Of a stretch of 59,052 nt of DNA, positions 8,052 to 16,906 are shown piece after piece. Both the position numbers and the translations under genes were made by a program. Positions within the stretch are counted from its first letter, which is position 1, and the number at the start of each line of letters is the position of its first letter. The stretch is from Firm-08 sp045546995. GTDB taxonomy: Bacteria; Bacillota; Clostridia; Oscillospirales; QAKW01. The stretch spans positions 1-59,052 of the forward strand of contig JAZQDW010000077.1 of the NCBI GenBank assembly GCA_045546995.1, in the 5' to 3' direction. The notes under the pieces were generated by a model. It was not told the origin of the DNA, did not search any database, and saw only the letters and a program-made list of their open reading frames with translations.

Positions 8052-8576
8052 ATGGCGTTATTTTTGAAACAAAATACACGTGGCATAATCATTTGTGCAA
8101 TGACTGCAGCACTTTATGTCGTATTAACATTGACGCAGTCGGTTATTTTTCCCGGAAGCACCACACAGGCGATTCAATTTCGCGCCTCCGAAGCGTTGAT
8201 GATGCTCCCCCTCTTCTCATTTCATTCGGTTATCGGTCTTACCGTAGGCTGCTTTATTTCCAATCTGTTTAGCGGCATTCCGCTGGATATGATTTTCGGA
8301 AGTTTGGCAACACTGTTTGCCGGGCTGCTGATTTATAAAACAAGAAACATCAAATGCAAAGGTTTTCCCCTTTTATCTATCATCCTGCCCGCGCTGTGCA
8401 ACGGCTTGATCGTCGGTGCTGAAATACAAATATTTTTCATCGGTCAATTTGATTTGATCAGTTTCCTGATCCAGGCGGGCTGTGTTGCCTGCGGTGAGCT
8501 GGGAGTAAGCATTTTTTTAGGCATCCCCCTGTTTTACAGCATTAAAGGGACAAAAATTTATCAATATTTTAAATGA
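8052..8576 (+). CDS. queT: QueT family queuosine-precursor transporter (ECF S component)
   Basis: 174 residues, almost entirely hydrophobic with about five or six helices, and the family-typical stretch AIQFRASEALMMLPL near residue 40. QueT proteins are substrate-binding components of energy-coupling-factor transporters and take up queuosine precursors such as preQ1 or preQ0. The preQ1-like riboswitch immediately upstream supports this. The start is uncertain: the ATG at 8052 abuts AAGG with no spacer, while a TTG at 8064 (codon 5) has a 12-nt spacing. Either start leaves the membrane part intact. The genes for the energising module are not in the window. Confidence 0.88.
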   Translation: MALFLKQNTRGIIICAMTAALYVVLTLTQSVIFPGSTTQAIQFRASEALMMLPLFSFHSVIGLTVGCFISNLFSGIPLDMIFGSLATLFAGLLIYKTRNIKCKGFPLLSIILPALCNGLIVGAEIQIFFIGQFDLISFLIQAGCVACGELGVSIFLGIPLFYSIKGTKIYQYFK

Positions 8577-8586
8577 GGTAGTCTGT

Positions 8587-9456
8587 ATGAAAGTCAGAAA
8601 AGCAATCATACCCGCCGCAGGTCTGGGCACTCGCGTGCTCCCGGCATCCAAGGCGGTACCGAAGGAATTATTACCCATCGTTGACAAACCTGCATTGCAG
8701 TATATTGTTGAAGAAGCGGTAGCCGCAGGAATTGAAGATATACTGATCATCACCAATCGCGGCAAAGGCTTGATCGAAGATCATTTTGATCGTGCCCCCG
8801 AGTTGGAGGAGCGGCTGCTTGCCGGGAACAAAACCGATCTTTACGAAGCAACCGTAGCTCCCGCAAATCTTGCCAACATATATTTTATTCGTCAAAAAGA
8901 GACTAAAGGTCTGGGTCACGCCGTACTGGCTGCAAAGCAATTTGTTGGTGACGAGCCCTTTGCAGTGCTGTATGGTGATGACGTTATTATCGGCGACGTT
9001 CCCACCACCCGCGAATTGTTGGATGCCTATGACGCCTACGGGAAAGGCGCCGTCTGTATCAAAGAGGTGCCCAAGGCCGATATTTCAAAATATTCTTCCC
9101 TGGCTGTAGCACCAATTGTAGATCGAATTTACAGCATTTCGGACATGGTTGAAAAACCCGCTCCGGAAGAAGTGCTTTCCCTGTTTTCAATCCTCGGCAG
9201 ATGCGTTTTGCCGCCCGAGATTTTTTCAATTCTTGAAAACACAGCCCCCGGTGCCGGCGGCGAAATTCAGCTGACCGATGCTATGAAAGAATTAGCCCGC
9301 ACCAAAGGCATGGTCGGTGTAGACTTTTTAAGTAAGAGATATGATATGGGCAACAAATTGGGTATTATGATGGCCAACTGCGAGGTTGCGATCAATCACC
9401 CCGAGATCGGCAAAGATTTCAGAGAATATATTAAGAAACTTGCCGCCACTTTGTAA
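8587..9456 (+). CDS. galU: UTP--glucose-1-phosphate uridylyltransferase
   Basis: 289 residues. The N-terminus KAIIPAAGLGTRVLPASKA holds the nucleotidyltransferase signature, followed by PKELLPIVDKP with the substrate-binding lysine, then VLYGDD and GEIQLTDA, as in GalU/GtaB. It makes UDP-glucose from glucose-1-phosphate and UTP for glycolipids and surface polymers. GAGG lies just upstream of the ATG, 10 nt after the queT stop, so the two genes may share a transcript. No terminator is evident downstream. Confidence 0.96.
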   Translation: MKVRKAIIPAAGLGTRVLPASKAVPKELLPIVDKPALQYIVEEAVAAGIEDILIITNRGKGLIEDHFDRAPELEERLLAGNKTDLYEATVAPANLANIYFIRQKETKGLGHAVLAAKQFVGDEPFAVLYGDDVIIGDVPTTRELLDAYDAYGKGAVCIKEVPKADISKYSSLAVAPIVDRIYSISDMVEKPAPEEVLSLFSILGRCVLPPEIFSILENTAPGAGGEIQLTDAMKELARTKGMVGVDFLSKRYDMGNKLGIMMANCEVAINHPEIGKDFREYIKKLAATL

Positions 9457-9552
9457 GCGCAAATTGTTTTTCTTAATTTTTAAATAGTTCTTCCAAATTC
9501 GAACAAATAAAACATGCTATTCTTTTGTTATCGAATGCAAGAGGAGTAAGTT

Positions 9553-10713
9553 ATGAAAGTCACAGATATCAAAGTATTCCCCGTAGACTGTTTCCGTACC
9601 AACTGGGTCTTCGTTAAGGTTTACACCGATGAAGGCATTGATGGTGTTGGTGAAGCTACGTTGGAATACAAAGAAAAGGCACTCTTCGGTGCTGTAGAGC
9701 ACATCAAAGAACATCTCATTGGTAAAAATCCTTTGACTATCGAAAAGCACTATCACGATATATACCGTGACGCCTACTGGCGTGGCGGTCCCGTGTTGAT
9801 GAGCGCTCTTTCAGCAGTAGAAACTGCTCTATGGGATATTTTAGGCAAAGCCTTAAACGTACCGGTATATCAACTTTTGGGCGGCAAATGTAATGACAAG
9901 GTGCGTATTTACGTAAATGGATGGTTTGCAGGCGCCAAAGAACCGGAGGAATTTGCCGAAAAAGCAAAAATTGCCGTTAAACGCGGCGTAACTGCTATGA
10001 AATGGGATCCTTTCGGGAAATCATATATGGACATTTCTCACAAAGATCTTGAAAAGGCGCTGCGTTGCATTGCGGCCGTTCGGGAAGCGGTAGGCAATGA
10101 GGTGGATCTGCTGATTGAAGGTCACGGGCGTTTTAACGTAGCCACCGGTATTGAAATTGCAAAAGAGCTTGCGCCGTTTAAGCCTATGTTTTTTGAAGAG
10201 CCTGTTCCCCCGGATAATTTAGAGGCATTAAAAGCCGTGCGGGACAAGTCCCCCGTCGCCATTTCCGCCGGTGAACGTCTGTATGGTCGCCGTGATTTTG
10301 CAAGGCTGTTCGAAATGCGTGGTGCAGATTACGTGCAACCCGACATTTCACACGCCGGTGGTATCATGGAACTCAAAAAGATTGCGGCCATGGCCGAATC
10401 CTACTACACCGGTTTTGCACCGCACAATCCCAGCGGCCCGGTAGCCAATGCAGCTACGCTTCAGCTGGCGGCGTGTTGCCCCAATTTTACAATTTTAGAA
10501 ATCATGTACAGCGACGTTACATGGCGAAAAGAAGTTTGTAACGAGCAACTGAAATATACGGATGGATATATCACTGTACCGGATAAACCGGGCATCGGCA
10601 TTGAAATTGACGAAGAAAAATGCCTTGAGCACCCCTATACCGTCCACACCCTGCGCCATTACACTGGTGCGCTGACGGATATTCGTCCTGCAAAAACCGA
10701 ATTTTATTTTTAA
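9553..10713 (+). CDS. mandelate racemase/enolase superfamily dehydratase (galactonate dehydratase-like)
   Basis: 386 residues. It has the superfamily N-terminal capping domain and a TIM barrel with metal ligands in LLIEGHGRF, MFFEEPVPP and ISAGERLYGR. The catalytic histidines are likely those in EGHGRF and APHNPSGPV, the arrangement of D-galactonate dehydratase (DgoD/GalD). It probably removes water from a sugar acid to give a 2-keto-3-deoxy acid. AGAGGAG is 6 nt before the ATG. It stands alone between galU and a terminator, with no kinase, aldolase or regulator of a galactonate pathway nearby, so the substrate remains open. Confidence 0.88.
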   Translation: MKVTDIKVFPVDCFRTNWVFVKVYTDEGIDGVGEATLEYKEKALFGAVEHIKEHLIGKNPLTIEKHYHDIYRDAYWRGGPVLMSALSAVETALWDILGKALNVPVYQLLGGKCNDKVRIYVNGWFAGAKEPEEFAEKAKIAVKRGVTAMKWDPFGKSYMDISHKDLEKALRCIAAVREAVGNEVDLLIEGHGRFNVATGIEIAKELAPFKPMFFEEPVPPDNLEALKAVRDKSPVAISAGERLYGRRDFARLFEMRGADYVQPDISHAGGIMELKKIAAMAESYYTGFAPHNPSGPVANAATLQLAACCPNFTILEIMYSDVTWRKEVCNEQLKYTDGYITVPDKPGIGIEIDEEKCLEHPYTVHTLRHYTGALTDIRPAKTEFYF

Positions 10714-10719
10714 ATACGT

Positions 10720-10750
10720 GAAAGACTGCAAATGCAGTCTTTCTTTTTTT
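10720..10750 (+). terminator. rho-independent terminator
   Basis: GAAAGACTGC, a 4-nt loop, then GCAGTCTTTC and seven T residues directly after the dehydratase stop; a 10-bp perfect stem. Confidence 0.93.
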
Positions 10751-10787
10751 ACCTTTTATGTTATAATTGAATAAAGGAGTGATGCAA

Positions 10788-11645
10788 ATGATGTGGTTCG
10801 GTCCGGCAGGAAATTGCGACCTGTTTTATAGTGAAGGTTATAAAAAAACCATCCAAATTCCACAATTCTTATACAGCAAAGGCCTGAATGCGTATGAAAT
10901 ACAATGCGGCAGAGGCGTTCGGATGAATACAGAAGCGGCAAAAGCATTAAATAACGAAGCCACTCGCTATGATATCAAACTTTCCGCACACGCACCGTAC
11001 TATATTTCAATGTCCGGTATTGAAGAGGAAAAACGGATGAAGAGTATTGACTACATCCTGCAGTCAGCCAAGCTTGCACGAGCTACAGGTGCAACGAAAG
11101 TCATTCTCCACACCGGCTCCTGTGCCAAAATCACCCGCGAACACGCATTACAGCTGGCCATGGACACAATGGGCAAAACGTTAACTGCGCTGAAAGAAGA
11201 AGGACTTTCTGATATCATTATTTGCCCGGAAACCATGGGTAAGATCAATCAACTCGGAACCTTGGAGGAGGTTCTGACCCTTTGCTCCCTCGGCGAACAA
11301 TTACTTCCTGCCATTGATTTCGGACACTTGAATGCGCGGACAAACGGTTCGCTCAAAACACAAGCAGATTATGCAAAGCTACTGGACACAATGGAAAATG
11401 CCATTGGGCTCGATCGAGCCAGAGTTTTCCACTCACATTTTTCAAAAATCAAATTCACCGAAAAAGGCGGTGAAGTTTGTCACCTTACCTTTGAAGATAC
11501 GTTATACGGGCCGGAATTTGAACCTCTTGCCAATGAACTTGTAAAACGCAACTACTCGCCAACCTTTATCTGCGAGTCAGCCGGCACCCAAAGCAAAGAT
11601 GCTATGATTATGCAAAAAATGTACACTTCCTTGTGTAAAGATTGA
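10788..11645 (+). CDS. TIM-barrel protein related to endonuclease IV
   Basis: 285 residues. It resembles the AP-endonuclease-2/xylose isomerase-like barrel, and the usual metal-ligand positions of Nfo appear to be kept: HAPYY, LHTGS, CPETMGK, AIDFGHLNA, FHSH, VCHLTF and ICESAG. Overall similarity to true endonuclease IV seems low; the classic Nfo signatures (such as LENTAGQG or HLNDSK) are altered. It may be an apurinic endonuclease or another metal-dependent enzyme of this fold. The ATG at 10788 has AGGAG 8 nt upstream; the open frame extends further back through a TTG and ATGs that lack spacing. Confidence 0.75.
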   Translation: MMWFGPAGNCDLFYSEGYKKTIQIPQFLYSKGLNAYEIQCGRGVRMNTEAAKALNNEATRYDIKLSAHAPYYISMSGIEEEKRMKSIDYILQSAKLARATGATKVILHTGSCAKITREHALQLAMDTMGKTLTALKEEGLSDIIICPETMGKINQLGTLEEVLTLCSLGEQLLPAIDFGHLNARTNGSLKTQADYAKLLDTMENAIGLDRARVFHSHFSKIKFTEKGGEVCHLTFEDTLYGPEFEPLANELVKRNYSPTFICESAGTQSKDAMIMQKMYTSLCKD

Positions 11646-11683
11646 GTTTTTTGTATATATAATGTGTTTATTTTAAAATACGC

Positions 11684-11712
11684 TTGCAAATTAGCAAAGA
11701 ATGTTATAAAAT
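11684..11712 (+). promoter_or_regulatory. efp promoter (sigma-A type)
   Basis: TTGCAA, a 17-nt spacer, then TAAAAT, ending 30 bases before the efp start. The ribosome-binding site TTTGGAGG follows. Confidence 0.65.
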
Positions 11713-11742
11713 AATAAAAGAATATTTTGGAGGTATAAATAC

Positions 11743-12300
11743 ATGCTTACTGCTGGAGATTTTAGAAACGGAATTACCTTTGATATGGATGGACAAGTCT
11801 ATCAGGTCATCGAATTCCAACACGTTAAACCCGGTAAGGGCGCCGCTTTTGTTCGCACCAAATTCAAAAACGTCATCACCGGCGCCGTAGTTGAAAAATC
11901 TTTCAACCCCACGGACAAATTCGAGAACGCTTTTATCGAGCGTAAAGAATACGAATATCTGTACAATGATGGCGAACTGTACTACTTTATGGATTCCGAA
12001 ACCTACGAGCAGATCCCCCTGGACGCTTCCAAGTTGGGTGACAACTTTAAGTTCGTTAAGGAAAACGACATCGTTAAGCTGATGTCTTACAAGGGCAACG
12101 TTTTCAGCGTTGAGCCCCCCATGTTCGTTGTCCTGGAAGTCACCGAGACCGAGCCCGGTGTTCGTGGTGATACCGCCACCAACGTCACCAAACCCGCCAC
12201 TCTCGAAACCGGTGCTGTTATCAAAGTGCCGATCTTCATCAACGAAGGCGAAAAGGTTAAGATCGACACCCGTACCGGCGAATATATGGAGCGTGCATAA
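11743..12300 (+). CDS. efp: translation elongation factor P
   Basis: 185 residues, standard EF-P length with three beta-barrel domains. The modification loop is KPGKGAAF with lysine 32 at its tip, as in Bacillus EF-P. EF-P relieves ribosome stalling at polyproline stretches. GGAGG lies 9 nt upstream of the ATG. The stop TAA shares its last base with the ATG of the next gene (TAATG), so the two are translationally coupled. Confidence 0.98.
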   Translation: MLTAGDFRNGITFDMDGQVYQVIEFQHVKPGKGAAFVRTKFKNVITGAVVEKSFNPTDKFENAFIERKEYEYLYNDGELYYFMDSETYEQIPLDASKLGDNFKFVKENDIVKLMSYKGNVFSVEPPMFVVLEVTETEPGVRGDTATNVTKPATLETGAVIKVPIFINEGEKVKIDTRTGEYMERA

Positions 12301-12737
12301 TGAAAAGTCTTGCTGAAAAAGTTGCTTATATCCGCGGTCTGATGGATGGCCTGAATCCCAAGGATGATGACACCATCAAAATCATCAAAGCAATGGTTGA
12401 CGTGCTGGAAGATATGGCCGACGCCATTGAAGAAATCGATGATGTGGTAAATGATCTGGATGAATATATCGGCGAAATCGACGATGATCTGGAAGCTGTC
12501 GAAGATTATCTTTGCGACGAAGACGAAGATTGCTGTGATTGCTGCGATTGTGATGATTGCGAAACCTGCGATTGCTGCGAAGAGGATGACTTTTACACCA
12601 TCATTTGCCCCAAATGCGGCGAAGAGTTTTGTGTAGACAGCGATATCATTGAAGAGGGAAAAACCAACTGCCCCAACTGCAATGAAGATTTAGAGTTTGA
12701 TTTGTCTGACGACGAAGAAGAGCAAACAGAAGAATAA
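12300..12737 (+). CDS. acidic Cys-rich zinc-ribbon protein (CD1247 N-terminal-domain type)
   Basis: 145 residues. The N-terminal part (about 1-75) is strongly acidic and likely helical. A cysteine cluster CCDCCDCDDCETCDCC follows, then a zinc-ribbon-like pair CPKCGEEF and CPNCNEDL, and an acidic tail. I recall this arrangement in clostridial proteins annotated with a CD1247 N-terminal domain and often found next to efp. Its function is not known; metal binding is suggested by the cysteines. The start overlaps the efp stop, and a strong terminator follows the gene. Confidence 0.85.
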   Translation: MKSLAEKVAYIRGLMDGLNPKDDDTIKIIKAMVDVLEDMADAIEEIDDVVNDLDEYIGEIDDDLEAVEDYLCDEDEDCCDCCDCDDCETCDCCEEDDFYTIICPKCGEEFCVDSDIIEEGKTNCPNCNEDLEFDLSDDEEEQTEE

Positions 12738-12740
12738 CAA

Positions 12741-12776
12741 AAATACCGACCATTATTTTAATGGTCGGTATTTTTT
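12741..12776. terminator. bidirectional terminator between convergent genes
   Basis: AAATACCGACCATT pairs perfectly with AATGGTCGGTATTT (14 bp, 5-nt loop), with T runs on both strands. It ends the plus-strand efp operon and also follows the stop of the minus-strand Ntn hydrolase gene. Confidence 0.93.
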
Positions 12777-12778
12777 GA

Positions 12779-13771
12779 TTAAAACAGTTCTGTATTTGCC
12801 TGCATTTTATAAAAGTCCTGTGTTTTGGGAAGCGAAAACCAAATCACCCGTTCACCACCGACATAATCGCGCAAATCAACGTAACAGATTCTGGCGTTTT
12901 CATACGTCACAAAATAATACCTGCCGGTATCCGTATTACAGCACGAGGAATATTGCGTCAAATACGGTTCCCCTTCTTCAGTAATCACTGTCCCCCGTTG
13001 TTGCGTAACAGAGCCGAGAATATGAAAAAATTGGCTCACAGCTCCATCTTCACTTTTCGGGCAATTCGAATTCATTTTAACAAAAGCGGCACGTACAAAT
13101 CTGGAAATCGAAGAATTGTCACCCGGCAGCCCCAGCGCCCCCATCCCCTTGCTGTATTCTTCCAAAGCAATTCCGGGAGCAAAACGGTCAACCGGTTTTT
13201 GCGCCGACACTCCCATGCTTTGATTCAATTGAAATAATTGGATCGGAAATGGAGGATTGTTGGTCAAAATCCCCACCGGATTCGTATATATTTTGAGCCC
13301 TTCCAGTGCCGTCGTTTCCAGAACGATTGATTTATTTTTATCACTGATCATCCAATGTAGCGGCGTAAGCGGCATATCAGCCGAAAACGCAATGTCACAT
13401 ATATTGATACCTTGCAACAAACGCTGCGCCTCTTCAACGTTATTGCACTGCCCTAAAATCCATGGAATCAGTTCAAACGGTGCCACGTTCACCTTTTCAG
13501 AATCCGGTTCAAAATAGTATGCATTTCCCGGAAAATTCAGTCCGGCCATGCTCAGTCCTTGTTCATTTGTTCCCTCAAATAAAAGTGGAAATTCATCCTG
13601 CACGATCCCCATTCCGATGATTGCAAAGTGCTCATTCATTGATTCTGTTTTACGATACTTTAGGGCATATTTTCGCGGAACGACAACGACACCCTCGCCA
13701 AATGAACGGTCCTGATCCAACGTTCTGCCAAAATAATGATCTCCGCACAAGAAAGAAATAGCTGTGCACAT
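12779..13771 (-). CDS. choloylglycine hydrolase family protein (bile salt hydrolase/penicillin V acylase)
   Basis: 330 residues starting MCTAISF, so after loss of Met the nucleophile Cys2 becomes N-terminal, as the Ntn-hydrolase mechanism needs. Arg16 and Asp19 (GRTLDQD), the Asn in LTNNPPF and the Arg in SSISRFVRA match the family's catalytic set. Members deconjugate bile salts or cleave penicillin V and N-acyl homoserine lactones; sequence alone does not separate these. The open frame extends 28 codons upstream, but Cys2 fixes the start at 13771; GGAG lies 12 nt before it. There is no signal peptide, so it is likely cytoplasmic. It is a single-gene unit flanked by terminators. Confidence 0.9.
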   Translation of the reverse strand: MCTAISFLCGDHYFGRTLDQDRSFGEGVVVVPRKYALKYRKTESMNEHFAIIGMGIVQDEFPLLFEGTNEQGLSMAGLNFPGNAYYFEPDSEKVNVAPFELIPWILGQCNNVEEAQRLLQGINICDIAFSADMPLTPLHWMISDKNKSIVLETTALEGLKIYTNPVGILTNNPPFPIQLFQLNQSMGVSAQKPVDRFAPGIALEEYSKGMGALGLPGDNSSISRFVRAAFVKMNSNCPKSEDGAVSQFFHILGSVTQQRGTVITEEGEPYLTQYSSCCNTDTGRYYFVTYENARICYVDLRDYVGGERVIWFSLPKTQDFYKMQANTELF

Positions 13772-13813
13772 GTTTACGATCAACTCCTTCTCCCCTATTT
13801 TGTACCAACAATG

Positions 13814-13860
13814 AAAAAAAATGCCTTTCAGCACTTTAACAATGCTGAAAGGCATTTTTT
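13814..13860 (-). terminator. rho-independent terminator after the metallo-hydrolase gene
   Basis: On the minus strand AAAAATGCCTTTCAGCA pairs with TGCTGAAAGGCATTTTT around a 9-nt loop and is followed by T residues. It overlaps the stop codon at 13859-13861. Confidence 0.88.
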
Positions 13861-14533
13861 ATACATCAATTTCTTTATAAATCTCGGGCAACACTTTATT
13901 ATCCACCGCAAAATCTATCGGGGATAGCTCGTCAAACATGCCCCAATGAAACGGCACCACTTTTTTTGCCGCAATCTTATGCGCGAATCTGGCCGCATCC
14001 GTTTTGTTCATATTGTTTCCTACACCATTGATGGGCAAAAACAAAACGTCGATGTCACCGCTGATATCCTCAAAAATATCTTCGCTATATAATGTGTCAC
14101 CGGTTATGTATATACGTGTATCCCCATCATCAATGATCACGCCGATGGGCGTTGGATCGGAGTGTACGGCCAGCACAGATAAAAAGTGTATTCCCCCCTC
14201 TGTCCACTGGCAATGACGGTCAAATTTTACGTAATTGTGATTGCCGCCAAACTTGACCAATTCCTGATAGCACGAGTTTGGAGCTAACACCAATACACCT
14301 TTTTCCCGATTCAAATAATGCGGCACCGTTTCCGGATCCAAATGGTCTAAATGATTATGCGTACAAATCAAAACGTCGGGCTGCATTTCCAAAAAACGTG
14401 TGTCGATCGGCTTACGACGGTAATTCCGCGGATTGACCTTCACCACCGAATCAGAAAGATATGGATCAACCAAAATGGTTTTTCCTTTTGTTTCAATCAG
14501 CAGGCCGGCCTGCCCTATCCATGTGATTTTCAT
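13859..14533 (-). CDS. metal-dependent hydrolase, metallo-beta-lactamase fold (UlaG/UPF0173-like)
   Basis: 224 residues. It starts MKITWIGQAGLLIET and carries the metal motif THNHLDHLD near residue 60, further ligands in AVHSDP and ITGDTLY, and a final PFHWGMFDE histidine. The arrangement fits the short UlaG/YtkL type (L-ascorbate-6-phosphate lactonase-like) rather than a beta-lactamase. The true substrate is unknown, since no ascorbate genes are nearby. It ends the mutS2 run, with a 9-nt gap after mutS2. Confidence 0.88.
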   Translation of the reverse strand: MKITWIGQAGLLIETKGKTILVDPYLSDSVVKVNPRNYRRKPIDTRFLEMQPDVLICTHNHLDHLDPETVPHYLNREKGVLVLAPNSCYQELVKFGGNHNYVKFDRHCQWTEGGIHFLSVLAVHSDPTPIGVIIDDGDTRIYITGDTLYSEDIFEDISGDIDVLFLPINGVGNNMNKTDAARFAHKIAAKKVVPFHWGMFDELSPIDFAVDNKVLPEIYKEIDV

Positions 14534-14542
14534 ATGCTCCTC

Positions 14543-16903
14543 CTATTTAAGATCAACGACGGTTACGCCACTATCCCCTTGACCAAAAGCTCCCAACTGA
14601 AAGGTGCGTACCGACATATGATTTTTCAGGTGCGCGTGCACGCCCGATCTTAACACACCGGTACCTTTTCCGTGAATAATCGTAACGCTGGGCAATTTGG
14701 AAAGCACCGCTTGATCAATAAAGCGATCAATTTCCTCTACTGCATCCAAAACACTCATACCGCGAATATCCAGTTCTGTCTTAACAGTACGGTTAAATTC
14801 AGCGCGGCGGAAGGAAACGGGCGCCGCCTTTTCCTCTTTGGCTGTACAAAGATCCGTTACCTTTACCTTCATACGCAACGAATCGGCTGAAATAAAGACC
14901 TGATTGCCGTTAACGCTCTCCACTGTAACGTTACGATTCAGCGCAGGTAAAAAAACGGTCTGTCCTGCCTTAGGCGGCGCGCTCAGCGGCGTGCCGACAG
15001 GTGCCTTGGCCTTTTCGCGGGACGACGGTACGTCCTGTAGCTTACCAGCCGCACGCTTGACGCCGCTTTTTAAATCATGATATTTTGCCTTATCCATTTG
15101 CTCGCGCAGAGCACGAAGCTCGCTTTGCAGAAGTTCTGCTTGTCTGCGGGCACTTTCAATAATAGCCTTGGCTTTTTGTTCGGCGGTGGCAATTCTGTTT
15201 TCTGCCCCCTGTGTCAGTTTTTTACGTTCTTTTTCCAATGCTGCCTTTTCTTCGATCAGCTCTTTTTCTCTTGCTTTCAATGCGGCTAATCGCTCAACAT
15301 AAGCGTTTCGCTGTTCATTCAAAGCATCTATTACCTGCTCGACATTTTGCTGATCGCCCGAAATATACAACTTGGCGTCCTCGATCACCGGCTCGGGCAG
15401 TCCCAGCCGTTTGGAAATCTCAAAAGCATACGATTTTCCCGGAACACCGATCTGCAATTGATAGGTCGGCTGTAATTTCGTTAAATCAAATGCAAACGAA
15501 GCATTTTTTACTCCGGGTGTCGTCAAAGCATAGGTTTTCAATTCACCATAGTGAGTCGTTGCCGCCAAAAAAGATTTTTTTGCGCGAATTTCTTTGACAA
15601 TAGAAACAGCAAGAGCGGCGCCTTCTACAGGGTCAGTGCCGCTGCCAAGCTCATCGAACAATACCAGATCCCGCTTACCGCAACCGGCAAGTATGTTTTT
15701 AATATTGCGCATATGGGAAGAAAACGTAGATAGCGACTGCTCGATAGATTGTTCGTCTCCAATATCTGCATAGACCGTTTTAAACACAAACACCTCTGCT
15801 GCCTGTGCCGGAACAGGCACACCGGCCTTGACCATTAACGCCAACAAACCGATCGTTTTTAAAAAGACCGTTTTACCGCCCGTATTTGGACCGGTCACAA
15901 TAATCGCGTCAGTTTCTTTGTCCATCTGAACATTCAGCGGAACCATGATCGACTTATCGATCAACGGATGACGGGCATTTTTTAAATTCAGCACCTTATT
16001 GCGGCTGACCGTCGGCATACAACAGTTTTCTGCCTCGGCGTATTTCGCCTTTGCAAAAATATAATCCAATGACAACATTACCCGGTAAGAAACCTTTAAC
16101 TGCGCGGCAGCGTCGGCGATTTGCTCACTTATTGCAGCTAAAATTCGCAGAATTTCATTTTGCTCTTCTAATTCCAGTTTTTTGATTTTATTATTTTGTT
16201 CTATCACAAAAATGGGTTCAATAAACAGCGTACTGCCGGAGCCGGAGGTGTCGTGCAACAAGCCGGTAATATCACCGCGATTATCCGCCTTTACCGGAAT
16301 TACATAGCGGTCTGAACGAATCGTAACAATAGGCTCTTGCAAATGTGCGGAAACTTCCGGATTCTTAATATAACGCTCCAGTTCTTCTTTGATTGTATGA
16401 CCGGTGCGAATGATGGCGCGACGAATAGCCGCCAGTTCGGCCGAAGCATCATCTGCAATGGCACCACTGGGCAGAAACGTACGCTCAAAGCGACGTTCAA
16501 GTTGTTTATCGGTATACAACTGTTCAAAAAACAAATCCAGACTCGGTGTATCAAAATGCTTGTCCTGATAATACCGCAACAAATCACCGTTCGCCTTCAA
16601 CAATCTTCCGACATCCCAGATTTCTTCTGCAGACAGAGGAATTTGTTTTAAGGTTTTTTCAAGCGAAACAAACAGTTTGTCTTCCAAAGGCAACAACGGA
16701 ACACCCGGTTTGTAAGTCAGCAGAGTTCTCGCCGCATCCGTTTGTTTCAACAATGTCTGAGCGCACGGCGCATCATATTCCGGCAGCAATTCCGAAATCA
16801 GCTTTTTATTCGGCGGACAGATTGCATACTGTGCCACGCGCTGCATCACCTTATTCAATTCCAGCGCGCAAGCAGATTTAAAATAAAAAAAGTTCTTTTT
16901 CAT
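14543..16903 (-). CDS. mutS2: endonuclease MutS2
   Basis: 786 residues. It has the MutS-like core with Walker A GPNTGGKT and Walker B LVLFDELGSGTDP, a long coiled coil at about 510-620, and a C-terminal Smr nuclease domain (LDIRGMSVLDAVEEID and IIHGKGTGVLR). It lacks the mismatch-binding domain. MutS2 is implicated in restraining recombination, and in Bacillus in splitting collided ribosomes (RqcU). The start at 16903 lies 3 nt past the recO stop. The upstream order yqfC-yqfD-phoH-ybeY-era-yqzL-recO suggests one long operon. Confidence 0.96.
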   Translation of the reverse strand: MKKNFFYFKSACALELNKVMQRVAQYAICPPNKKLISELLPEYDAPCAQTLLKQTDAARTLLTYKPGVPLLPLEDKLFVSLEKTLKQIPLSAEEIWDVGRLLKANGDLLRYYQDKHFDTPSLDLFFEQLYTDKQLERRFERTFLPSGAIADDASAELAAIRRAIIRTGHTIKEELERYIKNPEVSAHLQEPIVTIRSDRYVIPVKADNRGDITGLLHDTSGSGSTLFIEPIFVIEQNNKIKKLELEEQNEILRILAAISEQIADAAAQLKVSYRVMLSLDYIFAKAKYAEAENCCMPTVSRNKVLNLKNARHPLIDKSIMVPLNVQMDKETDAIIVTGPNTGGKTVFLKTIGLLALMVKAGVPVPAQAAEVFVFKTVYADIGDEQSIEQSLSTFSSHMRNIKNILAGCGKRDLVLFDELGSGTDPVEGAALAVSIVKEIRAKKSFLAATTHYGELKTYALTTPGVKNASFAFDLTKLQPTYQLQIGVPGKSYAFEISKRLGLPEPVIEDAKLYISGDQQNVEQVIDALNEQRNAYVERLAALKAREKELIEEKAALEKERKKLTQGAENRIATAEQKAKAIIESARRQAELLQSELRALREQMDKAKYHDLKSGVKRAAGKLQDVPSSREKAKAPVGTPLSAPPKAGQTVFLPALNRNVTVESVNGNQVFISADSLRMKVKVTDLCTAKEEKAAPVSFRRAEFNRTVKTELDIRGMSVLDAVEEIDRFIDQAVLSKLPSVTIIHGKGTGVLRSGVHAHLKNHMSVRTFQLGAFGQGDSGVTVVDLK

Positions 16904-16906
16904 AGA

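Noticed and set aside
10762..10767. TATAAT as the promoter of the Nfo-like gene
   Set aside because: Transcription would begin inside the Shine-Dalgarno sequence and no -35 box is present at the right distance.
13772..13855. Longer N-terminus for the choloylglycine hydrolase family protein
   Set aside because: The enzyme needs Cys2 exposed at the mature N-terminus, so the start must be the MCTA methionine at 13771.
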